Origin: an uncultured bacterium | GTDB taxonomy: Bacteria; Bacillota_A; Clostridia; Lachnospirales; Lachnospiraceae | Assembly: GCA_905215045.1 (NCBI GenBank) | Contig: CAJMOO010000061.1 | Span: 1 to 11,500, forward strand | DNA length: 11,500 bases | Direction of reading: 5' to 3' | Part shown: one piece after another, positions 1 through 6,357 of the stretch | Layout of the letters: each line of letters opens with the position of its first letter | Numbering within the stretch: the first letter of the stretch is position 1 | The notes under the pieces: generated by a model | Databases searched by the model: none | What the model saw: the letters and a program-made list of their open reading frames with translations, nothing else | What the model was told of the DNA's origin: nothing | Translations under genes and position numbers: made by a program

Positions 1-463
1 GAGGGTCTGCCACCGTACGATCGCAGCCACACTCTTTTTCATTCAGATTCGTTCCGCACACCGGGCAAAGTCCTTTGCAGTCTTCTTTGCATAACACTCT
101 GGACGGAAGTTTTGGAACAACTTCATCGAAGATCAGTATATCAAGATCAAGATACTTGTCCTCGATATATGAAGAATCTTCTTCATCAAGATCCGAAAAA
201 TCTAATTCTTTCGTCACCTGCACGGAAACCGGATAACTCACTTCTTCAAGACATCGGCTACATGGAATTCCAAGTGTGACTTCTGTCTCAAATGCAAATG
301 ATATCTTATCCTTTCCAATATTTCTAAAAACAATCGAAAAATCATTCTTCTCTCGAATAGGATAAGACACACCTTTAAGCTTAATCTCATTCAGGTCGAT
401 TGACGCTTCGACGGTTTCTTCATATTTAGGTACTGAAATAATTTTTGATAATTGAATCTTCAT
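1..463 (-). CDS. yceD: YceD/DUF177 family protein, 3' end cut by window edge
   Basis: Reading the minus strand from the ATG at 463 gives 154 residues that stay open to the window edge, so the C-terminus is missing; family members are usually about 170 residues. It begins MKIQLSKIISVPKYEE. A CSRC pair sits at residues 68-71, and a cysteine-rich C-terminal part follows with Cys at 125, 129, 133, 136, 145 and 147 (core CKGLCPVCGTNLN), typical of DUF177 and suggestive of metal binding. The family is linked to 23S rRNA maturation or accumulation in bacteria and plants, and the gene usually precedes rpmF (ribosomal protein L32), which would lie just outside the window; that neighbour is inferred. 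An AGGAG site at 469-473 lies 5 nt before the ATG. A near-consensus sigma-A promoter lies upstream, so the gene is probably transcribed apart from ackA as well as by possible read-through. Confidence 0.88.
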   Translation of the reverse strand, partial: MKIQLSKIISVPKYEETVEASIDLNEIKLKGVSYPIREKNDFSIVFRNIGKDKISFAFETEVTLGIPCSRCLEEVSYPVSVQVTKELDFSDLDEEDSSYIEDKYLDLDILIFDEVVPKLPSRVLCKEDCKGLCPVCGTNLNEKECGCDRTVADP

Positions 464-491
464 ACGATCTCCTAAATTTTCATACTGTACT

Positions 492-520
492 ATTATACGA
501 ATGTGCTCCTGGTTTGTCAA
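492..520 (-). promoter_or_regulatory. Consensus sigma-A promoter of yceD
   Basis: On the minus strand a perfect TTGACA (515-520) is separated by exactly 17 bases from a perfect TATAAT (492-497). Transcription would start near 485, giving a leader of about 20 nt before the yceD ATG. The spacer contains one arm of an inverted repeat, so a regulator bound there would block polymerase. Confidence 0.85.
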
Positions 521-563
521 GTAATTTTCCTTACTTTTATAAAAACAATCCAGAAGCACATTC
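499..563. repeat. 14-bp inverted repeat flanking the yceD -35 box
   Basis: Arm 499-512 (GAATGTGCTCCTGG) and arm 550-563 (CCAGAAGCACATTC) are inverted copies differing at one base; in minus-strand RNA the difference is a G-U wobble, so the stem would be continuous. The 37-nt interval contains a second small dyad (AAGTAA 519-524 with TTACTT 531-536) and the -35 box. One arm lies between -35 and -10. It has no U-tract after it, so it is not an ordinary terminator. It could be an operator pair or an RNA structure in ackA read-through transcripts. Confidence 0.6.
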
Positions 564-590
564 AGGGAAGCTCTATTTTTAATGAAATAA

Positions 591-1781
591 TTATTTTACA
601 AGGGCTACTGTGTCTCTTGCGATCATTAATTCTTCGTTTGTTGGAACACAAAGCAGTTTTACTTTAGAATCATCTGTAGAGATCACTGCTGTTTCTCCAT
701 GAACATCGTTCTTCACTTTGTCAAGTTCTGCTCCTAAATATCTAAGGTATTCGCAGATTGCTTCACGTGTGACATCATCATTCTCACCAAGTCCTGCTGT
801 AAATGCGATTGCATCAACACCATTCATGGCTGCTGTATAAGCTCCGATGTATTTTGCTACACGGTATGCATATGCATCTAATGCTGCAGCTGCAACTTTG
901 TTTCCTTCAGCTCTTGCTGCTTTTACATCTCTAAAGTCAGAAGATACTCCTGATAATCCGTAAACTCCTGATTCTTTGTTTAAGATATTTAATACTTCAG
1001 ATGCTGTTTTGTTTTCTTTATTCGCGATGAACTCGATGATGGCTGGATCAAGATCTCCAGAACGTGTTCCCATGATCAGTCCTTCAAGTGGTGTTAATCC
1101 CATAGATGTATCTACAGATTCTCCACCTTTAACAGCTGTTACACTGGCACCGTTTCCTAAATGACATACGATGATCTTTAAGTCTTTGATATCTTTTCCT
1201 AAAACTTTTGCTGTCTCTAAAGATACGAACTGGTGAGATGTTCCGTGGAATCCATAACGGCGGATACCATCTTCATCATAGTATTTTCTAGGAATACCAT
1301 ATAAGAATGCTTTCTCTGGCATTGTCTGATGGAAAGCTGTATCAAATACTGCTACCATTGGAAGTCCTGGCATTAATTCCTGACATGCACGAACTCCGAT
1401 CAGTCCTGCTGGGTTATGAAGTGGTGCGAATACGCTGCATTCTTCTACTTCTTTAATAACTTCATCTGTGATCAGACATGATTTTGTAAATTTCTCTCCA
1501 CCATGAACGATACGATGTCCTACAGCTCCGATCTCGTCAAGACTTTCCACAACTCCGTTTTCTTTATCTGTTAACTGTTCGATAACGATTCCGATTGCTG
1601 TCTTGTGATCTGGCATAGCAGGTGTAGATTTGATCTTGTCTTTTCCTGCTGGCTGATGTGTTAATGCTCCGTCGATTCCGATTCTTTCACATAATCCTTT
1701 TGCTAAAACGCTTTCTGTCTCTGAATCGATTAACTGATATTTTAATGATGAGCTTCCGCAGTTGATAACTAAAACTTTCAT
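591..1781 (-). CDS. ackA: Acetate kinase
   Basis: AckA (EC 2.7.2.1) interconverts acetyl phosphate plus ADP and acetate plus ATP in the cytosol, the energy-yielding step of fermentative acetate production. The 396-residue length is normal for the family. Visible ASKHA-fold signatures are VINCGSSS near residue 5, GHRIVHGG at 88-95, FDTAFHQTMP at 146-155, RYGFHGTSH at 175-183, HLGNGASV at 207-214, MGTRSGDLDP at 237-246 and FTAGLGEND at 327-335. Residues matching the catalytic set of the Methanosarcina enzyme are all present: Asn7, Arg90, His122, Asp147, His179, Arg240 and Glu383. The start is preceded by AAGGAGAA (1791-1798). It follows pta by 27 nt and is almost certainly co-transcribed with it. 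No clear intrinsic terminator follows the stop. Confidence 0.98.
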   Translation of the reverse strand: MKVLVINCGSSSLKYQLIDSETESVLAKGLCERIGIDGALTHQPAGKDKIKSTPAMPDHKTAIGIVIEQLTDKENGVVESLDEIGAVGHRIVHGGEKFTKSCLITDEVIKEVEECSVFAPLHNPAGLIGVRACQELMPGLPMVAVFDTAFHQTMPEKAFLYGIPRKYYDEDGIRRYGFHGTSHQFVSLETAKVLGKDIKDLKIIVCHLGNGASVTAVKGGESVDTSMGLTPLEGLIMGTRSGDLDPAIIEFIANKENKTASEVLNILNKESGVYGLSGVSSDFRDVKAARAEGNKVAAAALDAYAYRVAKYIGAYTAAMNGVDAIAFTAGLGENDDVTREAICEYLRYLGAELDKVKNDVHGETAVISTDDSKVKLLCVPTNEELMIARDTVALVK

Positions 1782-1808
1782 GAAATATGATTCTCCTTAA
1801 ACTTTTTC

Positions 1809-2822
1809 TTATTTATCTGCTTCCAGTGCTGCTGCCTGTACACATGTGATTGCGACTGCACCTACGATATCTGATGCTACACATCCACGTGATAAGTCAT
1901 TGACTGGTTTTGCGATTCCCTGTGTAATAGGTCCGAATGCCTGCGCTCCACCTAATCTCTGCACTAATTTGTATCCAATGTTACCAGCATCTAAGTCTGG
2001 GAATACTAATACGTTCGCTTTACCAGCAACTTCACTTCTTGGAGCCTTACTTGCTGCAACTTCTGGTACGATCGCTGCGTCAAGCTGTAATTCTCCACAG
2101 ATCAAGTACTGAGGGTATTTTTCTTTAGCGATGTTTGTTGCTTCTACAACTTTTGTTACATCATCATGTTTTGCACTTCCGCATGTAGAATGGGATAACA
2201 TTGCAACTCTAGGTGTTGCTCCGATCAACTGTTCAAATGTCTTAGCTGAGCTTGAAGCGATTGCTGCTAACTGTTCTGGATTTGGATTCTGATTCAGTCC
2301 ACAGTCAGCGAATACGAAACATCCGTTTTCACCCATATCTTTAGCCTGTGTATCCATTAACATGAAGGCTGATACAATCTCTGTACCAGGTGCAGTCTTA
2401 ACAACCTGAAGTGCTGCACGAAGTACGTTTGCAGAAGAGTTGATCGCTCCTGCTACCATTCCGTCTGCATCCCCAACTCTTACCATTGTTGCTCCGAAGA
2501 ACAATGGGTTGGATAACAGAATCTCTTTTGCATCTTCTGGAAGCAGTCCTTTGCTCTTTCTTGCTTCGCATAAAGATTCGATATATGTATTTAAATGATC
2601 ACAGTTTTCTGGATCAACAAAAGAAGCCTTGGCTAAATCTAATCCTTCTGCTGCTGCTTTTGCTTTGATCTCGTCTTCTTTTCCAACTAAAATAATATCA
2701 GCGATTCCTTCACTGATAACTTCTGCTGCTGCTGTTAATGTTCTCATGTCTGTAGTTTCAGGCAGTACAACAGTTTTCTTATTTGCTTTTGCCTTGTTTT
2801 TAATCTCATCAATAACACTCAT
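1809..2822 (-). CDS. pta: Phosphate acetyltransferase
   Basis: Pta (EC 2.3.1.8) converts acetyl-CoA and phosphate to acetyl phosphate and CoA, feeding AckA directly downstream. I chose the ATG at 2822 (MSVIDEIKNK, 337 residues). A longer reading from a TTG at 2843 would put the AAAGGAG ribosome binding site (2834-2840) inside the coding sequence, so it is unlikely. The protein is the short single-domain PTA_PTB form without the N-terminal regulatory domains of the E. coli enzyme. Family motifs include FADCGLNQNPNPEQLA, MLSHSTCGSAKHDDV, GELQLDAA, VFPDLDAGNIGYK and the C-terminal NDLSRGCVASDIV with Ser311-Arg312, corresponding to the CoA/catalytic region of the Methanosarcina enzyme. It is first in the pta-ackA operon. 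A promoter candidate lies at 2954-2982. Confidence 0.97.
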   Translation of the reverse strand: MSVIDEIKNKAKANKKTVVLPETTDMRTLTAAAEVISEGIADIILVGKEDEIKAKAAAEGLDLAKASFVDPENCDHLNTYIESLCEARKSKGLLPEDAKEILLSNPLFFGATMVRVGDADGMVAGAINSSANVLRAALQVVKTAPGTEIVSAFMLMDTQAKDMGENGCFVFADCGLNQNPNPEQLAAIASSSAKTFEQLIGATPRVAMLSHSTCGSAKHDDVTKVVEATNIAKEKYPQYLICGELQLDAAIVPEVAASKAPRSEVAGKANVLVFPDLDAGNIGYKLVQRLGGAQAFGPITQGIAKPVNDLSRGCVASDIVGAVAITCVQAAALEADK

Positions 2823-2953
2823 TTTTCGCGTTGCTCCTTTCAACTTTCCAAAAAGATGAATTTAATCCTGTTAAATTATACAACATCATTTCTTTGTATA
2901 CAATAATAGTATTTGTATTTTTCGTTGTACATTTCCAGAAAAATCTATATTCT

Positions 2954-2982
2954 ATTCTACATTTTTTTGTTTTCTCTGACAA
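2954..2982 (-). promoter_or_regulatory. Candidate sigma-A promoter of pta-ackA
   Basis: The minus strand shows TTGTCA (2977-2982), 17 bases, then TAGAAT (2954-2959), each one base from consensus. Transcription would start near 2947 and leave an AT-rich leader of about 125 nt. A second TATAAT (2875-2880) lies nearer the gene, but its -35 (TTGTAT at 2898-2903) is poor. No riboswitch-like structure was recognised in the leader. Confidence 0.5.
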
Positions 2983-3017
2983 GATACTTGTTGCTCATTT
3001 TTCATTTTTTGTGCAAT

Positions 3018-3046
3018 TTTACTTTTATTCATTTGTGATTTATAAT
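3018..3046 (+). promoter_or_regulatory. Candidate sigma-A promoter of tmcAL
   Basis: A perfect TATAAT at 3041-3046 lies 17 bases after TTTACT (3018-3023), a four-of-six match to the -35 consensus. The start point would be near 3053, about 43 nt before the tmcAL ATG. The region is very AT-rich, so chance matches are possible. Confidence 0.5.
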
Positions 3047-3095
3047 ACATTTACAAAATAAACGATTCAAATAAGGAATCTCGAAAGGATATTTT

Positions 3096-4307
3096 ATGAA
3101 AACAGCAGCTATCATTTGCGAATACAATCCGTTTCACAATGGTCATGAATACCACATCATGCAGACAAGGAATATCACGGGTGCAGACTACGTCATTGCC
3201 ATCATGAGTGGAAACTATGTACAGCGCGGAACTCCGGCGGTTATGGACAAAAAAATACGTACCAAGTCTGCCCTTCTTGGAGGTGCCGATCTCGTGATCG
3301 AACTCCCCTTATTTGCAGCATGTTCATCTGCCCCTGATTTTGCAATTGGAGCTGTCAGTCTGCTTCACAAACTAGGGGTAATCGACTACCTTTCTTTTGG
3401 AAGTGAGTGTCAAGATATTAACAAACTTAAGCAGATTGCATCCTTTCTTATCCAATATGAAGAAGAAATCGAGCGTGGTACAAAAGAGCTTATGAGTCTC
3501 GGACATTCTTATCCGAAAGCAAAAGAACTTTATCTTAGAGAGCATCTTGATGATGCTTCTTTGATCGAAGTATTAAAACAGCCGAATAATATTCTTGGGA
3601 TTGAATATTTAAAAGCTTTGCTACAGTTAGACAGCCCTATCATTCCCGTCTGTGTTACCCGTGTTTCAAACGATCATCACAGCAAGGAGTTGACACCTTC
3701 GATTTCTTCTGCAACATCCATCCGTGAAATCTTAGAACAAAACCAGATCAGACCTTTATTCTCAAGAGTCCCTGAAGCTTTGCATGATATCTATCAGATG
3801 CATTATCAAAAAGATTTTCCTGTCTGCCTGGATGATTTTTCTCTGCTTTTACATGCAGCTATTTATTCTTGCGAAGATCTTACACAGATCAGCGGTATTT
3901 CAAGCGATTTTAAGGACCGTATTTTTAAGATGTTAAAATCTGATCTTTCTTTTGAAGAACTGATCAGTGCCTGTAAGACCAAAAACCTCACCTGGAGCAA
4001 AATAAGCAGAAATCTTTTGCATATCATGCTTGATATAACAAAAGAAAAGGTTGAAAAAGCACGAACTTACGATATGTCTCCTTATTTTCAGATTCTAGGT
4101 TTCAAACGTTCTGCTTCCTTCCTGATCGGGAATATCAAAAGAAAATCTTCCATCCCTATGGTCCGCCATCTGCGTGTTATGAATGATCCTTTATCCAAAG
4201 ATCAAGAAGAATTATTATCTACAGAACAACGTGCCAACCAGTTATATCGTACCGTGATCGGACAGAAATTTCATACGATCATAAAAGATGAGCAGATCAT
4301 CTTCTAG
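3096..4307 (+). CDS. tmcAL: tRNA(Met) cytidine acetate ligase (YlbM)
   Basis: TmcAL forms N4-acetylcytidine at the wobble position (C34) of elongator tRNA-Met. It activates acetate with ATP to acetyl-adenylate rather than using acetyl-CoA. The 403-residue protein matches family length (about 400). The nucleotidyltransferase-type motif NPFHNGH is at residues 11-17, SGNYVQRGTPA at 38-48, PNNILGIEY at 163-171 and SSATSIR at 204-210, all typical of the YlbM family. The ATG follows AAAGGA (3084-3089) with a 6-nt gap. It is transcribed divergently from pta-ackA and followed by a terminator-like hairpin and a ylbJ-like gene. In Bacillus subtilis ylbM also lies near ylbJ, coaD and yceD, so context supports the call. 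Older annotations list it only as a nucleotidyltransferase. Confidence 0.95.
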   Translation: MKTAAIICEYNPFHNGHEYHIMQTRNITGADYVIAIMSGNYVQRGTPAVMDKKIRTKSALLGGADLVIELPLFAACSSAPDFAIGAVSLLHKLGVIDYLSFGSECQDINKLKQIASFLIQYEEEIERGTKELMSLGHSYPKAKELYLREHLDDASLIEVLKQPNNILGIEYLKALLQLDSPIIPVCVTRVSNDHHSKELTPSISSATSIREILEQNQIRPLFSRVPEALHDIYQMHYQKDFPVCLDDFSLLLHAAIYSCEDLTQISGISSDFKDRIFKMLKSDLSFEELISACKTKNLTWSKISRNLLHIMLDITKEKVEKARTYDMSPYFQILGFKRSASFLIGNIKRKSSIPMVRHLRVMNDPLSKDQEELLSTEQRANQLYRTVIGQKFHTIIKDEQIIF

Positions 4308-4313
4308 TTTCAC

Positions 4314-4354
4314 CTCCCGCTTCATACACTATAAAAAGAAAGCGGGAGATTTTT
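4314..4354 (+). terminator. Terminator-like hairpin after tmcAL that contains the next gene's ribosome binding site
   Basis: CTCCCGCTT (4314-4322) pairs perfectly with AAGCGGGAG (4340-4348) around a 17-nt loop, followed by five T (4350-4354). The form fits a Rho-independent terminator of tmcAL. The 3' arm includes GGGAG (4344-4348), the only plausible ribosome binding site for the gene starting at 4356. In read-through RNA that site would therefore be paired. Confidence 0.8.
4323..4330 (+). promoter_or_regulatory. Candidate sigma-E -10 box for the ylbJ-like gene
   Basis: CATACACT matches the Bacillus sigma-E -10 consensus (CATACA, any base but G, T) at every position. The -35 is weak: TCTAGTT at 4303-4309 agrees at about four of seven positions. 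The match lies in the loop of the preceding hairpin. Transcripts starting about 7 nt downstream (near 4337) would lack the 5' arm. Support comes from the known sigma-E control of B. subtilis ylbJ/spoVV; an 8-base match alone is suggestive only. Confidence 0.5.
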
Positions 4355-4355
4355 C

Positions 4356-5267
4356 ATGAAAACCAGTTTTATCCAGTTTTTACTTATTTTTAGTGTTCTT
4401 TCCTTGTTATTTTTTCCACAAACATCGGTCCAAGGCGCAAAAAATGGGCTGATTTTATGGTCTGCAACGATCACACCGACTCTTTTACCTTTTTTACTGC
4501 TCACTGGTTTTATGCAATATTACCAAACGTTCCATCTGATCTCCCGGCTCTTTTACCCCCTCAAAAAACTTTTTCCTGGTATCAATGAGGACTTTTTTTA
4601 CACCTGTATTCTAGGTTTTTTTTGTGGATGTCCCCTCGGTGCGAAGATCATTGATGATTTTATTTCTTGTGGATCTTTTACGAAATCTGAAGGAGAAAAG
4701 CTATTATATACCTGCAATCAGATCAGTCCCATGTTCTCTGCTGGATATACTCTTACATTGATCCTTCATGGCAAAATTTCTGCTCTGCGCTTTTTCTTTT
4801 GCCTGTATTTTCCTGTCATGTGTTATCTGATCTATCTGGTCTTTTTATTTTTTACAAGCGATTTTCTACATACACACCACTCTTCTCCCACCATTGCACA
4901 CAAAAAATCAGCAGATCAGGTAATCTTTGATAGTCTTCATTCCATTTTCATGATTGGAATCTGTATTATGATCTTTTCAATTGCCGTTTCTCTTTTAGAA
5001 ATTCTTCCACTTCCTTTCTATTTAAAAAGAGGATTGACCGCTGTTCTTGAAATCACAAATGCCATCTCCTATTTTGGTTCTTCCCATATGTCTATCAGCC
5101 GCAAAGTCATATTATTGTGTATGATCACTTCTTTTGGCGGGTTGTCTGCTGCCGTGCAGACTTTAAGTGTATACAAAAAGAGCAGACTCTCCCTCTGGAA
5201 ATATCTGCTCATAAGATCTCTTTTTAGTGTTTCAAGCGGACTACTTGCTTATCTAGTCTTCATCTGA
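4356..5267 (+). CDS. ylbJ: YlbJ/SpoVV-like sporulation integral membrane protein (short form)
   Basis: The 303-residue protein is strongly hydrophobic, with about seven membrane segments (roughly 5-22, 31-52, 82-98, 143-168, 193-217, 250-266 and 284-302). It shows nucleoside-recognition/gate-domain motifs: PTLLPF at 41-46, GFFCGCPLGAK at 87-97, CNQISPMF at 120-127 and SFGGLSAAVQ at 259-268, as in YlbJ. B. subtilis YlbJ (SpoVV) is made in the mother cell under sigma-E and is implicated in moving dipicolinic acid across the outer forespore membrane. This protein is about 100 residues shorter than that one, so the same substrate is inferred only. Neighbours tmcAL, coaD and rsmD match the B. subtilis locus. 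The GGGAG site at 4344-4348 is 7 nt from the ATG, within a hairpin arm. The last 15 nt overlap the 3' end of the convergent gene. Confidence 0.8.
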   Translation: MKTSFIQFLLIFSVLSLLFFPQTSVQGAKNGLILWSATITPTLLPFLLLTGFMQYYQTFHLISRLFYPLKKLFPGINEDFFYTCILGFFCGCPLGAKIIDDFISCGSFTKSEGEKLLYTCNQISPMFSAGYTLTLILHGKISALRFFFCLYFPVMCYLIYLVFLFFTSDFLHTHHSSPTIAHKKSADQVIFDSLHSIFMIGICIMIFSIAVSLLEILPLPFYLKRGLTAVLEITNAISYFGSSHMSISRKVILLCMITSFGGLSAAVQTLSVYKKSRLSLWKYLLIRSLFSVSSGLLAYLVFI

Positions 5268-5861
5268 AATGAAATCTTCTACCGTTCTTGTTCTTGCCTG
5301 TGGAATGCTGACTCCGGAAAGCTGTTCTTCTATCTCTTTCGCATTCGTTTTAATCGATGCAAGATCTGAATCTAATGCGGATAACAACTGGTTAAACACA
5401 CTCTCCTGTGCTTCTTTGACACTTGCCACATAACCTTGTACATCTTCCATGATCTCATTGACATAGCGCAATGCACCTGCACGGATCTGATCTGCTTCTT
5501 CATTCGCATTATGTACAACACTTCTTGCTGTATCTTTGGCGTGAGTTTCAATCTCATTCGCTCTCATCTTTGCCATCTCAACGACCTCATTCTGATCGAT
5601 CAATTCTCCTGCATCTCTTGCTGCCTGATCGATCATCTGCTGTGACTTCACTCTGGCATCTTCCAAGATCGCATCTTTGTTCAGAATGATCTTATGGCTT
5701 CGTTCAATCTCACCTGGAATCTGCTTCCTTAATTCCTCGATCACTGTCATCAATACATCTTTCTCGATCATAATCTTACCTGGACTAAATCTTGCTGGTT
5801 TTGCTTCGTCGATCAGTACTTCAATATCATCAATCATCTCATGTAAATACTTCTCACTCAT
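5253..5861 (-). CDS. Coiled-coil protein of unknown function, co-operonic with coaD
   Basis: I do not recognise a specific family. The 202-residue soluble protein (start MSEKYLHEMIDD) has no signal peptide or membrane segment. Residues about 35-180 are charged and Ala/Glu-rich, with long predicted helices and heptad-like spacing, resembling DivIVA-type or ATP-synthase subunit b/H-type coiled coils; such proteins in this bacterial group are often labelled simply as ATPase, yet no Walker motif is present. The tail is acidic (EDFISDED). Two ATGs compete: 5867 is only 3 nt from AGGAGG (5871-5876), whereas 5861 is 9 nt away, so I prefer 5861. The AGGAGG overlaps the coaD stop codon, pointing to translational coupling. 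The 3' end overlaps the convergent ylbJ-like gene by 15 nt. A scaffold or division/envelope role is possible but unproven. Confidence 0.85.
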   Translation of the reverse strand: MSEKYLHEMIDDIEVLIDEAKPARFSPGKIMIEKDVLMTVIEELRKQIPGEIERSHKIILNKDAILEDARVKSQQMIDQAARDAGELIDQNEVVEMAKMRANEIETHAKDTARSVVHNANEEADQIRAGALRYVNEIMEDVQGYVASVKEAQESVFNQLLSALDSDLASIKTNAKEIEEQLSGVSIPQARTRTVEDFISDED

Positions 5862-5874
5862 ATTCATTCGCCTC

Positions 5875-6354
5875 CTATGATTTAAATTTCTTCTCTAGAC
5901 ATTCTTGTACGTAAGGCGGTACCATCTCAGAAACATCTCCATGATAAGATGCAATTTCCTTTACGATCGTGGAACTTACATAAGAATACTCAATGCTGGT
6001 TGTAAAAAACATGGTATCTAAGTCTTTATCCAATCTCGCATTTGTCTGTGCAATTTGAATCTCATACTCAAAATCAGTTACTGCGCGTAGTCCTCGGACT
6101 GATACACTGGCTCCCTGTTGTTTTGCAAAGTCTACCAACAATCCAGAAAATGACATAACCTCTACATTATCAAGATGACTTGTCACTTTTCGTATCATAT
6201 CAACCTTCTCTTGTGTTGTAAACATTGGTTTCTTTGCACTGTTTACCAATACTGCGATGATCAACTTGTCAAAAACCTTGGCTGAACGCTCTATAATATC
6301 AATATGTCCATAAGTCACCGGGTCAAAGCTTCCCGGATAAACTGCAATACTCAT
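5875..6354 (-). CDS. coaD: Phosphopantetheine adenylyltransferase
   Basis: CoaD (PPAT, EC 2.7.7.3) transfers AMP from ATP to 4'-phosphopantetheine, giving dephospho-CoA, the penultimate step of coenzyme A synthesis. The 159-residue length is standard. Motifs: YPGSFDPVTYGH at residues 6-17, containing the TxGH nucleotide-binding signature (14-17); VRGLRAVTDFEYE at 86-98, with the conserved Arg88; and YVSSTIVKE at 125-133. GGAGG (6363-6367) lies 8 nt before the ATG and inside the 3' end of rsmD, whose stop is only 3 nt upstream, so the two genes are coupled. The rsmD-coaD pair is widely conserved in Firmicutes. Confidence 0.98.
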   Translation of the reverse strand: MSIAVYPGSFDPVTYGHIDIIERSAKVFDKLIIAVLVNSAKKPMFTTQEKVDMIRKVTSHLDNVEVMSFSGLLVDFAKQQGASVSVRGLRAVTDFEYEIQIAQTNARLDKDLDTMFFTTSIEYSYVSSTIVKEIASYHGDVSEMVPPYVQECLEKKFKS

Positions 6355-6357
6355 CTT

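Noticed and set aside
499..563. Terminator for ackA
   Set aside because: The stem is good, but the loop is 37 nt and no U-tract follows on either strand.
2823..2843. Seven-residue N-terminal extension of Pta from a TTG
   Set aside because: The extension contains the AAAGGAG ribosome binding site itself, and homologues start near MSVIDEI.
2823..2947. Riboswitch in the pta leader
   Set aside because: The leader is AT-rich with only short weak dyads and no recognised aptamer or terminator/antiterminator pair.
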